This document shows, piece by piece, positions 24,201 to 32,875 of a stretch of 64,000 bases of DNA. A program made the translations under genes and the position numbers. Position 1 is the first letter of the stretch; every line of letters begins with the position of its first letter. The notes below the pieces were generated by a model that saw only the letters and a program-made list of their open reading frames with translations, did not search any database and was not told the DNA's origin. Source of the DNA: Microstegium vimineum (lineage: Eukaryota > Streptophyta > Magnoliopsida > Poales > Poaceae); the NCBI GenBank assembly GCA_022036555.1, contig CM039122.1, forward strand, positions 6,980,517-7,044,516, in the 5' to 3' direction.

Positions 24201-27200
24201 AAGTAATTTAGAGTAAGGTAACAGCCCAAATGGCAACAATACTCCTTAATCCCTACTTAATAGTATCAGCTAGAAGTAACGCTTACCACATAAGTCAAAA
24301 GGGCCTACAAGCTTTTCTAAAAAATATATATCAAAAAGTCCTAAAGAGAACAGGGGCCACAAGGAAAAGAACAGCCTAAATGAAAAACTCAATAGGTACA
24401 TTACAAGTATACTTGTAAGCTGTAGCCCACATAATAAGGAATACATTTTGGCCCAACAAGGATCCAAATAATCACAATGGGTATTTCATCACTACTAAGC
24501 AGACTTTGAAAAGATGAATTATTATTTACAAGATAAGAACATTATATGTAATGTCAGCTTACTGAAGCATCAAATAGGTGATCTGAGCTCTTCACGTTTC
24601 CCCCAATCTCACTACTAACAGCACCATTGCCAAGGAGAAAAGGTAACCAGGACTGTGTAGAATGAGAAAATGTTTGTGTTAGAAGTTCAATATAATACAT
24701 GACAGTTTCATGAAGAAAGTGTTTTATGAAATTATTATATTATCTTTATATTAACTTATTTGTTTACCTCTTTAACTACCACCAAAGATTGGTGTCCACC
24801 AGAATCTGTCACATATGTTCTTGGATATTGCTGCAAGGGGAAAAGAAAAAATCACCCATGAAGTGAGATACTTTCTGGTAGGAATTTTGTATCTAAGAGA
24901 CTAATGCAATTAATAAAGCTCCCCCTAAACCCCAAACAGAAAATGAAAGGGTGGTAGATTGAAATTCAGTTGTGCCAATAAACAAAAGAAATATTGAAGT
25001 ATCACTAAAATAGCACATTGGCATTGTATATTGTTGAATTGCCAAGATCAATCAACAGATAAAAGGGCAACGGAAGAAGGATTGAACTTGCACTCAAGTG
25101 GCAGACAGATGGAGGAAATGGTAAGGAACGCTTTACCTTGCCCAACTCTGTTAAGAGATGGAAACTTGCCACAGCAAGCTCCAGAGAGCTACTGTTTCGA
25201 AGAATCTGGAAAACACCATTGTACATTCTCCTGGCAGAAGGGAAAAAATCACATGAAAGCACACCATGGCACCATATAACTGTCCAAAATAACTTATGGA
25301 TACAACAATACTGTTAGAATAGGCGCCCTTTGGGCTGGTCAGGACCCTAATCGGCGCAGGACTGTTTGGGTTAGATAGATATGGCAGGCCAGATAGATAC
25401 GGATACGGCAAGGACTCCTGATCCTTATAGGACTCTGGACTCTTGATCCTTATAGGATTCTGGATCCTTGCCTGTATATATATGTAATTGTACCTTGCCT
25501 CGTATCAATCAATCTAATCTATTCCTGATTATACTTTCCTTCATGGTAATCAGAGCCTAGGTCAATTTTTTTCTCTCTCTTCCGCTGCCCTAACCCGCGC
25601 GTCGGCTCCCCTTGCCGCGCGTTCCTTCCTTCCGCTGCCCGCACTGGCTCGCACGGCTCAGGCCCGCGCTGCCGCTGCAGCCGCCAGCCCACCCACGGGG
25701 CCCTCTGGTCCCCCCCCCCTGGCAGTGCCCCTACACCCGCCGTCGATCTCCGTGCCGCCATGCTTCATCATGAAGCCGTGGCTCTGCTGCAGCAGTCCAC
25801 CAGCGCGCAGCAACAGCAGCAGCCTGCCCCCGGTGGTGGTCGCTCCTGGCCCAGCTACTACAACCCCTGGATGGGCTCGATCCAGATGTGGCCAGGAGGC
25901 CCCCGCCCTCCGTTAGCACCGATCCCGGTGCCCCCTCACCTCCAGGCGCAGCAACAGCAGGCGCTCCTCGCACAGCAGCAGCAGCAGGCCTTCGTCACCC
26001 ACAGCCAGGCTGCTGCCCCTGACGGTGCTGCACACTGGGTTGCCCCCGGGTACTACAACCCCGTGGCTGGCCTTCCCTCCTGGGATCCGACGGCGCTTGC
26101 CTCCGCCTTCAGCACCACGTCCCTGACTCCACCTTCGTCCGGCGACTGGTATTTCGACTCAGGTGCTACCTCCCACATGACATCCCAGTCCTCCTCTCTT
26201 TCACATATTCTTCCTTCGCGGTATCCTACTCCTTCATCTATTGTCGTAGGTAATGGTTCCGTCATGCCTGTCACTGCTACTGGTTTTACAGAGTTGTCTC
26301 CTTCTTTGCGTCTTAATAATGTTCTTGTGTCACCACAACTTATTAAGAATCTCATCTCTGTCCGCCAATTTACTATCGACAATAATTGTTCTGTGGAGTT
26401 TGACCCTGCTGGTTGTTCTGTGAAAGCTCTTCCCTCCTGGACCGAGATCGTCAGGTGCAATAGCTCCGGGCCGCTGTACCCTCTGCGCCTACCTCCAGCT
26501 CACTCCCTTGTCGCTCAGGCTTCTTCCCCGCTGTGGCATCGGCGACTTGGCCACCCTGGTCATGAGGCGTTGTCCAAACTTGCGTCCAGCACTTCGTGCC
26601 ATATTAGTGATTGTTCAGATTTGTGTCATGCTTGTCAGTTAGGGCGTCATGTTCGTTTGCCCTTTTATCCGTCCACCTCTCGTGCGTCTAGCAAGTTTGA
26701 TCTCATTCACTGTGATCTGTGGACCTCCCCGGTTGTCAGTGTCTCTGGTTATAAATATTACTTGGTTATAGTGGACGACTGCGCTCATTACTTGTGGACA
26801 TTTCCTTTGTGCCTCAAATCTGACACTTTCAGCACGCTGGCTCAGTTCATCGCCCATGTCTCCACTCAATTTGACACACGTGTCAAGTCGGTCCAGTGCG
26901 ACAATGGGAAAGAGTTCGACAACTCGAGTACTCGCCACTTCTTCCTCGCTCAGGGCATCCATCTTCGCATGTCCTGCCCCTACACCTCGTCTCAGAACGG
27001 TAAAGCTGAACGCATTATTCGCACCATCAATAATGTCATTCGCTCACTGCTCTTTCAGGCATCTATGCCTCCCTCCTATTGGGTGGAGGCCCTCTCCACA
27101 GCCACTGTCCTCCTTAACATATTGCCTACCAAAACTCTCCAGCTCTCTACACCCCACTTTGCATTATTTGCAAAGCTGCCTACGTATGATCATCTTCGGG

Positions 27201-30200
27201 TTTTTGGTTGCAAATGTTATCCAAACATATCTGCCACCACACCTCACAAACTCGCTCCCAGGTCTGCTCTCTGTGTCTTTTTAGGCTACTCCTCCCACCA
27301 TAAAGGATACCGCTGTCTTGACCTTTCCCGCAATAGAGTTATCATCTCCAGGCACGTCATCTTTGATGAAACGGCCTTTCCCTTTGCTGAACGTCATGGT
27401 CCTAGCACCCCGGCCGACCTCGAGTTTCTTGATTTTACTGATGATGTGGTGCCAGCTCCTATTGGACCCTCGCCCACTTTGTTTCCTGCAGGCACGTCTC
27501 CCAGCACCTCCGACGCTCCTGCTGTCCCTGTCGGTCCTCGTGTGGCCGACCTTGGGGCACCTTCTGGCGACACCAGTGCCCCTGCCGGTCACTCTGTGAC
27601 TGTGCCTGGGACGCCCGAGGCTGCTGATGACTTCCCGGTGCCGACGCTCTACATCCCACCGGCGCTCCGGTCACCGGGGCCTCCTTCCGCGCCACGCGCG
27701 GCATCCGCGACGGGGCCTCTCTACGTCCCGCCAGCCCTTCGTGCTGGCGCGTCATCACCTACCTCGTCGACGGGTTCAGCGCCACCACAGGCGCCCCGCG
27801 GGCCTCCGCCCGGATTTCCGCCTCTTCGCCCCGAGCGCCTCTTCGAGCACCACTACAGCCGCCGGCCTCGACCTCCACCTGTGCCCGCATCGCCAAGTAC
27901 TACTGTTGCCTTGCCTAAGGGTGCCGTTCCTGTTCGCCCCGTGAGCAACCAGCATGCTATGGGCTCGCGGGCGAAGAGTGGTTTTCGGATGCCGGCCACT
28001 TATCACACCGTCTCGCTCTCTCCAGTGCCGAAGACTTTCCGCAGTGCTCTTGCCGACCCCAATTGGCGAGCGGCTATGGAAGAAGAACATCGTGCCCTTC
28101 TGCAGAATGACACCTGGGCTCTCGTACCACGCCCCCCTCGGGCCAATGTTGTCACTGGCAAGTGGATCTTCCGGCATAAGTTCAAGTCTGATGGTTCCCT
28201 TGAGAGGTACAAGGCCCGCTGGGTACTCCGTGGTTTCACTCAACGTCCTGGTGTGGATTTTGATGAGACTTTCAGTTCGGTGGTGAAGCCTGCTACTGTC
28301 CGCACAGTGCTCTCGCTGGCTCTTTCACGCAACTGGCCCATCCACCAGCTCGACGTTAAGAATGCCTTTCTCCATGGGACTCTGAATGAGACAGTGTATT
28401 GCCAGCAGCCCTCCGGGTTTGAGGATCCTACTCGTCCTGCGTATGTCTGCCTGCTCAAGAAGTCCCTCTACGGCCTCAAGCAGGCCCCACATGCTTGGTA
28501 CAGTCGAATGGCTACCTACCTTCTGTCCATCGGTTTTGTTGAAGCTAAGTCAGATACATCACTCTTCATTTACCATCGCGGCTCCGACACAGCTTACTTG
28601 TTGCTCTATGTGGATGACATTGTCCTCACAGCTTCCTCTTCTGATCTTCTTCGGCGGATCATCTCAGCCTTGCAGCGAGAGTTTGCCATGAAAGATCTGG
28701 GAGAATTGCATCACTTCCTCGGTATGCAGGTTCAGCGAAGCAGTGCTGGTTTACTCCTCTCCCAGCGACAGTACATGTTGGATATTCTGGATCGCGCTGG
28801 TATGGCAGAATGCAAGCCTTGCTCTACTCCAGTTGACACCAATCCAAAGATTGCTGCAGCTGACGGGGCCCAAGTGTCTGATGCCACAGACTTTCGCAGT
28901 CTTGCTGGCGCCCTACAGTATCTGACATTCACTCGCCCGGACATTGCGTACGCCGTTCAGCAAGTGTGCCTTCATATGCACGCCCCTCGAGAGCCTCATC
29001 TTGCTGCCCTGAAGCGGATTCTCCGGTATATCCGAGGCACACTTCACCTTGGTCTACTGCTGCGACCATCTTCCTCTACGGATCTTGTCGTTTACACCGA
29101 TGCTGATTGGGCTGGTTGTCCAGACACTCGCAAGTCCACCTCGGGCTATGCGGTGTTCCTTGGTGATAACTTAGTCTCCTGGTCATCCAAGCGGCAGAAC
29201 ACAGTATCAAGATCCAGTGCTGAAGCTGAGTATCGCGCAGTGGCTAATGGAGTTGCAGAAGCCACCTGGCTGCGACAGCTTCTCATCGAGCTGCACACGC
29301 CCCTTCGGCACGCCACGCTGGTGTATTGTGACAACATCAGCACAGTCTACATGTCCTCCAATCCAATTCAGCATCAGCGTACCAAGCACATTGAGATTGA
29401 TCTTCACTTCGTTCGAGAGCGAGTTGCCATTGGTGATCTCCGTGTCCAGCATGTTCCTACCACTTCACAATATGCGGATATCTTCACCAAAGGGCTGCCT
29501 TCTTCGGTCTTCACGGAGTTTCGGTCCAGTCTAAACGTGCAAAGTGGCTGACGTTTGGACTGCGGGGGTGTGTTAGAATAGGCGCCCTTTGGGCTGGTCA
29601 GGACCCTAATCGGCGCAGGACTGTTTGGGTTAGATAGATATGGCAGGACAGATAGATACGGATACGGCAAGGACTCCTGATCCTTATAGGACTCTGGACT
29701 CTTGATCCTTATAGGATTCTGGATCCTTGCCTGTATATATATGTAATTGTACCTTGCCTCGTATCAATCAATCCAATCTATTCCTGATTATACTTTCCTT
29801 CAAATACAACAGTTTCACAAAAAAAAAAGACAAATATTCAGTAAAGACAACTTGAACTGAATAAGTAGGCACATAATGCAGGAAATGCTCCAACTCCCCA
29901 TAAGGAGCACGTGCAGAACACAAGAGAATTTGAGGCGGTAGTTTAAGAGAACAAATACAGAAGAACATTCTGAAGCTCTCATCACAGTGCAACAAAATTT
30001 GTGGAACAAGAGCAACCAAAGTATCGTCATCAGCGCAAACCATTACTCCCTCCATCCCGATAGATAAGGACTTCTGAGAATTTTAGGAAATATTAAGTGC
30101 AGCAAGGGACTCTGAATAGGGAACACATGCTGAACACAAGGTCATCTACAGCGGAAGTTAACCTCTACTCTACTTTAAGAAACCAGTTACAGTAGTCTAC

Positions 30201-30803
30201 TTTAAGAAACCAGTTACAACAGAGCGTTCTCAAGCTCTCATCACAGTTTTAAAAAAATGGAAGAGGATATCCTCATCAGCCAACTCCTGATTAGTCCTCA
30301 TTAATTAACTTGTGGGCTGGAGGGTGGAGGCTTCTCAAGTCCTTATTTGTGGATACATAAAATTCAAACGCTAGAAGTCCTCATATATTGGGACAGAGGG
30401 AATGTATATACAGTATATATACCTATATTTTTGCGCTGAATGACGCAAGCTAAACAGGAGGGCAGTGGGTGAGGTCCGTACCACGATGGGGCCGATGGGT
30501 TGTCGGTGGCGAGGCAGGCGGAGCGCACGGCCTCCAAGAAGGCGGCTCCTGCATAGTTACAGCAAGGACTTAGCGGCGGCAGCGAGATTAGATTGGTACA
30601 CAGCGACGGAAGGAAGAAACCTAATTGATTAATCAATCGAAGAGGGGAGGGATGAGGGAGCGGGGGAGGCGGTTACGGTCGTCGTGGAGGTCGCGGGAGT
30701 CCTTGATGCCGGAGGAATCGAGGATTGCCATCGCGTTTTCCTCGATGCCCCCGTCCGTCGCAGCGGCGGCGACGGAGGCCGGCGGCGCGCGGGAGGCCGC
30801 CAT
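11937..30803 (-). CDS. SNI1: SNI1: SMC5/6-complex-associated negative regulator of systemic acquired resistance, 15 exons
   Basis: The exons, from the start, are 30677-30803, 30482-30548, 25137-25230, 24768-24830, 24563-24652, 24010-24078, 18344-18425, 18169-18218, 17764-17973, 17616-17686, 17474-17543, 16736-16801, 16201-16353, 12137-12255 and 11937-12021. All introns are GT-AG, and the frame is open throughout (1416 bp, 471 residues; Arabidopsis SNI1 is about 430). Collinear similarity to Arabidopsis SNI1 is clear from the N-terminal SSGIKDSRD and the EAVRSA segment, through RMYNGVFQILRNSSSLEL and NPIMEIILDELTY, to GKWKLEIILQYFSKY and the C-terminal PFEKEALFTAATL. SNI1 is a nuclear helical-repeat protein that represses pathogenesis-related genes and recombination and acts in the SMC5/6 complex. 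Three Copia elements lie in introns 2, 6 and 13 without touching exons. Confidence 0.93.
13098..15922 (-). mobile_element. Copia deletion derivative in SNI1 intron 13 (target duplication CAAAT)
   Basis: The LTRs are 13098-13563 (466 bp) and 15459-15922 (464 bp), both TGTTAG...TAACA, with about five substitutions and one 2-bp indel between them. CAAAT flanks both sides (13093-13097 and 15923-15927). The primer site is 15445-15456 (minus TGGTATCAAAGC), and a purine tract lies at 13564-13576 (minus ATTAGGGGAAGAA), so the element runs in the SNI1 sense direction. At 2825 bp it is much shorter than an autonomous Copia element: protease, integrase and most of the RT are missing. Confidence 0.93.
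13597..15404 (-). pseudogene. Broken gag and RT/RNase H remnant of the intron-13 Copia element
   Basis: Gag starts at 15404 (MPGNDAEKGSGKEG) with a UBN2-type TNYAEWSATMKIKLRARRLW segment. An in-frame TAG lies at 15123-15125, and the frame then shifts near 14860. The zinc knuckle CRHCGKVGHWARECPEKC lies near 14555-14610. After about 300 bp of hinge sequence, the reading jumps to a late RT segment: the catalytic YVDD is reduced to GVYDDT, and LGIEVEQ and LLERAGMADCKS follow. It ends in a truncated RNase H (FSDADKAGDVDGR). No complete enzyme is encoded. Confidence 0.85.
16201..16801 (-). CDS. SNI1: SNI1 exons 12 and 13
   Basis: Exon 12 (16736-16801) encodes AFVEGKWKLEIILQYFSKY and ends CGK. Exon 13 (16201-16353, exactly 51 codons) begins GAVRTRRSDNSQEDLKLES and contains IVKKMGAEIAQLLLTHAYQ. 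This is the most strongly conserved block with Arabidopsis SNI1, and it is what identified the gene. Confidence 0.92.
17474..18425 (-). CDS. SNI1: SNI1 exons 7 to 11
   Basis: Exon 7 (18344-18425) has NMMLFQYLVNTLEADFVPR. Exon 8 (18169-18218) has LDWVIFRESLLNILL. Exon 9 (17764-17973) has SRKLVFKSFVKNCMYILL and an acidic KDEDEDI loop. Exon 10 (17616-17686) has KLDLIRKEADTLGLTSR. Exon 11 (17474-17543) has NPIMEIILDELTY. The phases run 0-1-0-0-2-0. This is the conserved helical core. Confidence 0.9.
18936..20497 (-). pseudogene. Reverse transcriptase and RNase H of the intron-6 Copia element, with an internal duplication
   Basis: RT begins WLFRHKFHADGSL (20480). The block with VVRGFSQ-EGIDYDETFSPL occurs twice because 131 bp is duplicated in tandem (20169-20299 and 20300-20430). 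Since 131 is not a multiple of three, the frame is lost. YVDDIVLTA is at about 19900. RNase H (YSDADWAGCPDSR) is near 19420, and a second stop lies near 19235. The C-terminus is TKHIEIDIHFVREK. A stop also follows RSLAGAL at 19593. Confidence 0.87.
20169..20430. repeat. 131-bp tandem duplication inside Copia RT
   Basis: The two copies, 20169-20299 and 20300-20430, are nearly identical (CCGGTGGATCGGCCA... to ...ACCACCCA). They differ at a few positions, such as CCCGCTGAG versus CCTGCTGAG. Confidence 0.85.
20650..21672 (-). pseudogene. Integrase of the intron-6 Copia element
   Basis: It contains the integrase core: CLDDYSHFCWVFPL, then the second Asp in QADNGTEF, and the Glu in NGKAERIIRT. The C-terminal GKAER to GYRCLD region includes the GCLCYPN and KLAPRFAACVFLGY segments. 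The linker to RT beyond about 21000 is out of frame. The N-terminal HHCC part is cut from the core by a frameshift at about 21790. Confidence 0.85.
21792..23219 (-). pseudogene. Gag, protease and pre-integrase part of the intron-6 Copia element
   Basis: The frame is open from MALELKPSNFTKWS (23219). Gag UBN2 follows to about 22720, then a Gln/Asn/Gly-rich linker with no obvious CCHC knuckle. The protease motif WVVDSGASTHMTS is near 22260, and the pre-integrase LWHQRLGHPG is near 21890. The frame then breaks before the integrase core. The real gag start may be further upstream in the same frame. Confidence 0.85.
24010..24830 (-). CDS. SNI1: SNI1 exons 4 to 6
   Basis: Exon 4 (24768-24830) begins QYPRTYVTDSGG. 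Exon 5 (24563-24652) begins SWLPFLLGNGAVSSEIGG. Exon 6 (24010-24078) begins RFSLLIEAIVEP. All three are in phase 0. The content matches the Arabidopsis region that begins RFPWVYVSDSADQ. Intron 6, downstream, contains the 4.9-kb Copia element. Confidence 0.88.
25137..25230 (-). CDS. SNI1: SNI1 exon 3
   Basis: This 94-bp exon encodes RMYNGVFQILRNSSSLEL and then AVASFHLLTELGK. The acceptor is CTGCCAG and the donor is CAAG|GTAAAG. It is separated from exon 2 by a 5.25-kb intron that holds a full-length antisense Copia element and a Stowaway MITE. Confidence 0.9.
25312..29802 (+). mobile_element. Young Copia element antisense in SNI1 intron 2 (target duplication AATAC), lacking most of gag
   Basis: The LTRs 25312-25543 and 29571-29802 are both 232 bp and differ at only two positions that I can see. 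AATAC flanks both sides (25307-25311 and 29803-29807). The primer site TGGTAATCAGAGCC begins at 25544, and a G-rich tract precedes the 3' LTR (29559-29570). The total is 4491 bp. One uninterrupted pol frame is present, but the capsid part of gag is absent, so the element is probably non-autonomous. It lies in the opposite sense to SNI1. Confidence 0.95.
25760..29551 (+). CDS. Intact Copia polyprotein: protease, integrase, reverse transcriptase, RNase H (1263 residues)
   Basis: The frame is open from an ATG at 25760 to a stop at 29549-29551. Residues 1-120 are a Gln/Pro-rich tail of gag. The protease DSG is at about 133-135 (WYFDSGATSHMTS). The pre-integrase HHCC is at about 257-300 (LWHRRLGHPG ... 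CHACQLGRH). The integrase core D-D-E lies in VIVDDCAHYLWTF, QCDNGKEFDN and NGKAERIIRTI. RT has DVKNAFLHG, SLYGLKQAPHAWY and YVDDIVLTA (about 949). RNase H is at about 1113 (TDADWAGCPDTRKSTSG) with AEAEYRAVA and TKHIEIDLHFVRER. No frameshift or stop is seen. The normal gag capsid domain, which should lie between the primer site and residue 1, is missing. The true start may use another codon. Confidence 0.93.
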   Translation: MLHHEAVALLQQSTSAQQQQQPAPGGGRSWPSYYNPWMGSIQMWPGGPRPPLAPIPVPPHLQAQQQQALLAQQQQQAFVTHSQAAAPDGAAHWVAPGYYNPVAGLPSWDPTALASAFSTTSLTPPSSGDWYFDSGATSHMTSQSSSLSHILPSRYPTPSSIVVGNGSVMPVTATGFTELSPSLRLNNVLVSPQLIKNLISVRQFTIDNNCSVEFDPAGCSVKALPSWTEIVRCNSSGPLYPLRLPPAHSLVAQASSPLWHRRLGHPGHEALSKLASSTSCHISDCSDLCHACQLGRHVRLPFYPSTSRASSKFDLIHCDLWTSPVVSVSGYKYYLVIVDDCAHYLWTFPLCLKSDTFSTLAQFIAHVSTQFDTRVKSVQCDNGKEFDNSSTRHFFLAQGIHLRMSCPYTSSQNGKAERIIRTINNVIRSLLFQASMPPSYWVEALSTATVLLNILPTKTLQLSTPHFALFAKLPTYDHLRVFGCKCYPNISATTPHKLAPRSALCVFLGYSSHHKGYRCLDLSRNRVIISRHVIFDETAFPFAERHGPSTPADLEFLDFTDDVVPAPIGPSPTLFPAGTSPSTSDAPAVPVGPRVADLGAPSGDTSAPAGHSVTVPGTPEAADDFPVPTLYIPPALRSPGPPSAPRAASATGPLYVPPALRAGASSPTSSTGSAPPQAPRGPPPGFPPLRPERLFEHHYSRRPRPPPVPASPSTTVALPKGAVPVRPVSNQHAMGSRAKSGFRMPATYHTVSLSPVPKTFRSALADPNWRAAMEEEHRALLQNDTWALVPRPPRANVVTGKWIFRHKFKSDGSLERYKARWVLRGFTQRPGVDFDETFSSVVKPATVRTVLSLALSRNWPIHQLDVKNAFLHGTLNETVYCQQPSGFEDPTRPAYVCLLKKSLYGLKQAPHAWYSRMATYLLSIGFVEAKSDTSLFIYHRGSDTAYLLLYVDDIVLTASSSDLLRRIISALQREFAMKDLGELHHFLGMQVQRSSAGLLLSQRQYMLDILDRAGMAECKPCSTPVDTNPKIAAADGAQVSDATDFRSLAGALQYLTFTRPDIAYAVQQVCLHMHAPREPHLAALKRILRYIRGTLHLGLLLRPSSSTDLVVYTDADWAGCPDTRKSTSGYAVFLGDNLVSWSSKRQNTVSRSSAEAEYRAVANGVAEATWLRQLLIELHTPLRHATLVYCDNISTVYMSSNPIQHQRTKHIEIDLHFVRERVAIGDLRVQHVPTTSQYADIFTKGLPSSVFTEFRSSLNVQSG
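29808..30043 (-). pseudogene. Unidentified coding-like fragment in SNI1 intron 2
   Basis: The minus-strand frame from about 30055 to 29808 is open and protein-like (DDDTLVALVPQILLHCDESF, LLCSARAPYGELEHFLHY). It does not belong to SNI1: exons 2 and 3 join in phase without it, and Arabidopsis SNI1 has nothing there. It may be a captured gene piece. A shorter diverged copy of part of it (CATCTACAGCGG..., GTTCTCAAGCTCTCATCACAG) lies inside the adjacent MITE. Confidence 0.4.
30044..30404. mobile_element. Stowaway-type MITE in SNI1 intron 2
   Basis: The left end, TACTCCCTCCATCCCGATAG followed by ATAAGGACTTCT, matches the inverted right end (CTAGAAGTCCTCATATATTG followed by GGACAGAGGGAATGTA). These are about 30-bp terminal inverted repeats with TA flanks. 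The inner part holds a 27-bp direct repeat (CTACTTTAAGAAACCAGTTA core, 30173-30226). Confidence 0.75.
30482..30803 (-). CDS. SNI1: SNI1 exons 1 and 2
   Basis: Exon 1 (30677-30803) starts at an ATG in the context CGAAAATGGCGGCC and encodes an Ala-rich leader, then AILDSSGIKDSRDLHDD. It ends in phase 1 (GACC|GTAACC). Exon 2 (30482-30548) gives AAFLEAVRSACLATDNPSAPS and ends TCGTG|GTACGG in phase 2. Both are GC-rich, unlike the later exons. An upstream in-frame ATG exists near 30944, but it lies at the Helitron edge. Confidence 0.9.
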
Positions 30804-30943
30804 TTTCGGGGGGTGGGGGTTTGGGAGGGGTTTCTCTGACAGCGTGCAGAAGGCGGGAACAAAGCGGGTGCAGGTAGGGCGAGGGTGCGGAACTGCGGGT
30901 GCACGTGCAATTCGGGGATGTGCCCAATTTTGTCTTTCAATCA
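30804..30943 (-). promoter_or_regulatory. SNI1: SNI1 5' UTR / proximal promoter with an E2F-like site
   Basis: Only about 140 bp separate the SNI1 ATG from a Helitron terminus, so the start of transcription is here or within the Helitron. Read on the minus strand it is C-rich. It contains TTCCCGCC at 30852-30859, which fits the E2F consensus TTSSCGSS, 49 bp before the ATG. It also has a GCACGTGC E-box near 30901-30908. No clear TATA box is visible. Confidence 0.5.
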
Positions 30944-31640
30944 CCAGCTAAATGCTCGTACGTTGCAACAGAATAACATTAGTTTACGTGTTATTCCTTT
31001 GTGTAATTGCAATATTTCACAAAATTTCTTGACTTGCATATGAGAGGAACCATCAATCAACTTAAGAAAAGCCCCTTTATATGTTATTGAAACATGTATT
31101 CATCTCTTCTATCTCATCAAAAAACATCAGCTCGATTTAGTACTGGTTTTAGCTAGATAACATGTTCGATTTTTGAAAAAATGGCCAAAATGCCTCTAGC
31201 TTCCTTCCTCTTTTGCACCGTTCACCTAGACAAGAAACGTGACCGCATCCCATCTGCCATCGTGTCGCCACGAAGTGCCACATCCCCTACAAAGACAATA
31301 AAGAATATTGCTCAGTGGTGTGCTTAGCCACTTGCCAACTTGGATGTCAAAATTATTTGGTCCTGGCTGAGAGAATATGTATCAAACATATTACGAAGAA
31401 GAAAAATGGCCAACCCATGTACTGCTACAAATAAAAGTGATACATGACGGTCTCGATTTTTCAAGGGAATAGTAACCTTCAAAAGCGAGGAGTCAGACAT
31501 GGTTTTTATATTTTTCTCAAGAACAAGGATCTTAATAATTCTGTCTAGCAGTGACTCTAGATAGTGCAACATACAACGTGCCCATCAGGCAAGTGCAAAT
31601 AAATACTGGCTGTTAAAGAGATAGCCTATACATGTGCCCT
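30944..31640 (-). mobile_element. 3' end of a Helitron with helicase C-terminal remnant
   Basis: On the minus strand the sequence ends GTTGCAACGTACGAGCATTT, then AGCTGG|T. This is the grass Helitron 3' terminus of CTRR type, next to a T target. About 600 bp inside, the minus strand encodes LYVALSRVTARQ near 31540-31575, then, in a shifted frame, IIKILVLEKNIKT. This is the C-terminal motif of Rep/Helicase proteins (QLYVALSRVTS). Stops and shifts show that it is dead. The 5' end was not found. Confidence 0.7.
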
Positions 31641-32870
31641 ATGCGACATCTCAATCCTTTCAACAAGAAAATCCTCTTCCCTGACATTTGTCTAGAATCC
31701 TGAATTGTATATGGTAGCCTTGTTGAAAAAAATTCACATCCACTAAAGACAAAAAAAAAATATATCACATGACCTACAGGTTTTAACACATCCCCAAGCT
31801 CAATATAGAAGACTGGACTCAGATTACCCTCTTGATATTTACAAACTAAGAATTATGTATTACTAATGATTCCAAAATAATCATATGAACAAATATATTA
31901 GTAGCAAAATTTCTTCTAGCGATGACACTAATGGGTATACCCTGATCTTATTTTCAGACCAGCTCACATATATCCACATTTGTAAATAAATATTTTGCCC
32001 AAAGTCAGGAAGACACCAAACTATAGTGGTCGAGCAACTGGCAGCTGGATTTTGGTGCAATGAAAAACTATAAATTCTGCTATAGCTGAGAAGGCAATTT
32101 GTATAAACTTCGAAAGTGATTCAAGCACAATCTAGAAAGAACGAGATGCGGAATTCATGTGTTGACATTAGTCATACACAATTCTGCAGAAAACGATGCA
32201 GTTGTGAATGTTCAATTAGTGTACATCTAAGATTAAAACCAGGGACAGATTAAATGGAGCACTTTCGCAAAGATGGAAAAGGGCCAGAATCTAATAATAT
32301 GACTTACTTTCCTAATAACTAACTAATACTAATTACGTTGCATAATGAAGAAGATTGTTCATGGCCATGTTCTCTTCCAGGTTTCCAAGCATAGATAATA
32401 CACACGGTCCAGCGTAGAAAAAAGTCCCTAGCTCCCCCTCCGCACAATCAGAAGGCCCTCCTGGTCAAGCAGAACACATCTAATTTATTAGTCTGAATCC
32501 CCTATATATAATTAATTAACAGATGAAACTGAAATTTATTGGTGCCCTTCTCAAAATAATTCCCAAACCACTTATAATCAAATAGTACATGCTGAAGCTC
32601 AGAATAAAACTTTTTTTGCAAACATGTGTAGGTTTAATGTGATATTGGCGCTATTCACCCAAACTTTATACACATATTTGCCTTTATATCAAATCTGAAA
32701 TCTGTACAAAATGAGAATATGGAATCAGTTTCCTTGTGTCAGATTTTGTATGAATATATTAGTTTTCTGATAGATGGCAATTGGGAGAAACTTACATTAT
32801 AGCTGAAGCTATATAAAATGGTGGAAAAGATATACAAAATGTGAAACAACATGCTACTGTTTTGTGTCCC
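31641..32870. other. AT-rich stretch, probable remainder of the decayed Helitron
   Basis: I see no gene, RNA or defined repeat here. Short open pieces on the minus strand are full of stops. Its position behind the helicase remnant suggests decayed Helitron sequence, but no family motif supports this. Confidence 0.3.
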
Positions 32871-32875
32871 AGGTA

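Noticed and set aside
25760..26000. Gln-rich stretch as a possible host polyglutamine protein
   Set aside because: It is the gag tail and linker directly before the Copia protease in the same frame.
30625..30951. Plus-strand open frame overlapping SNI1 exon 1
   Set aside because: The minus strand carries SNI1 exon 1 with a good start context and splice donor. The plus frame is only its GC-rich complement.
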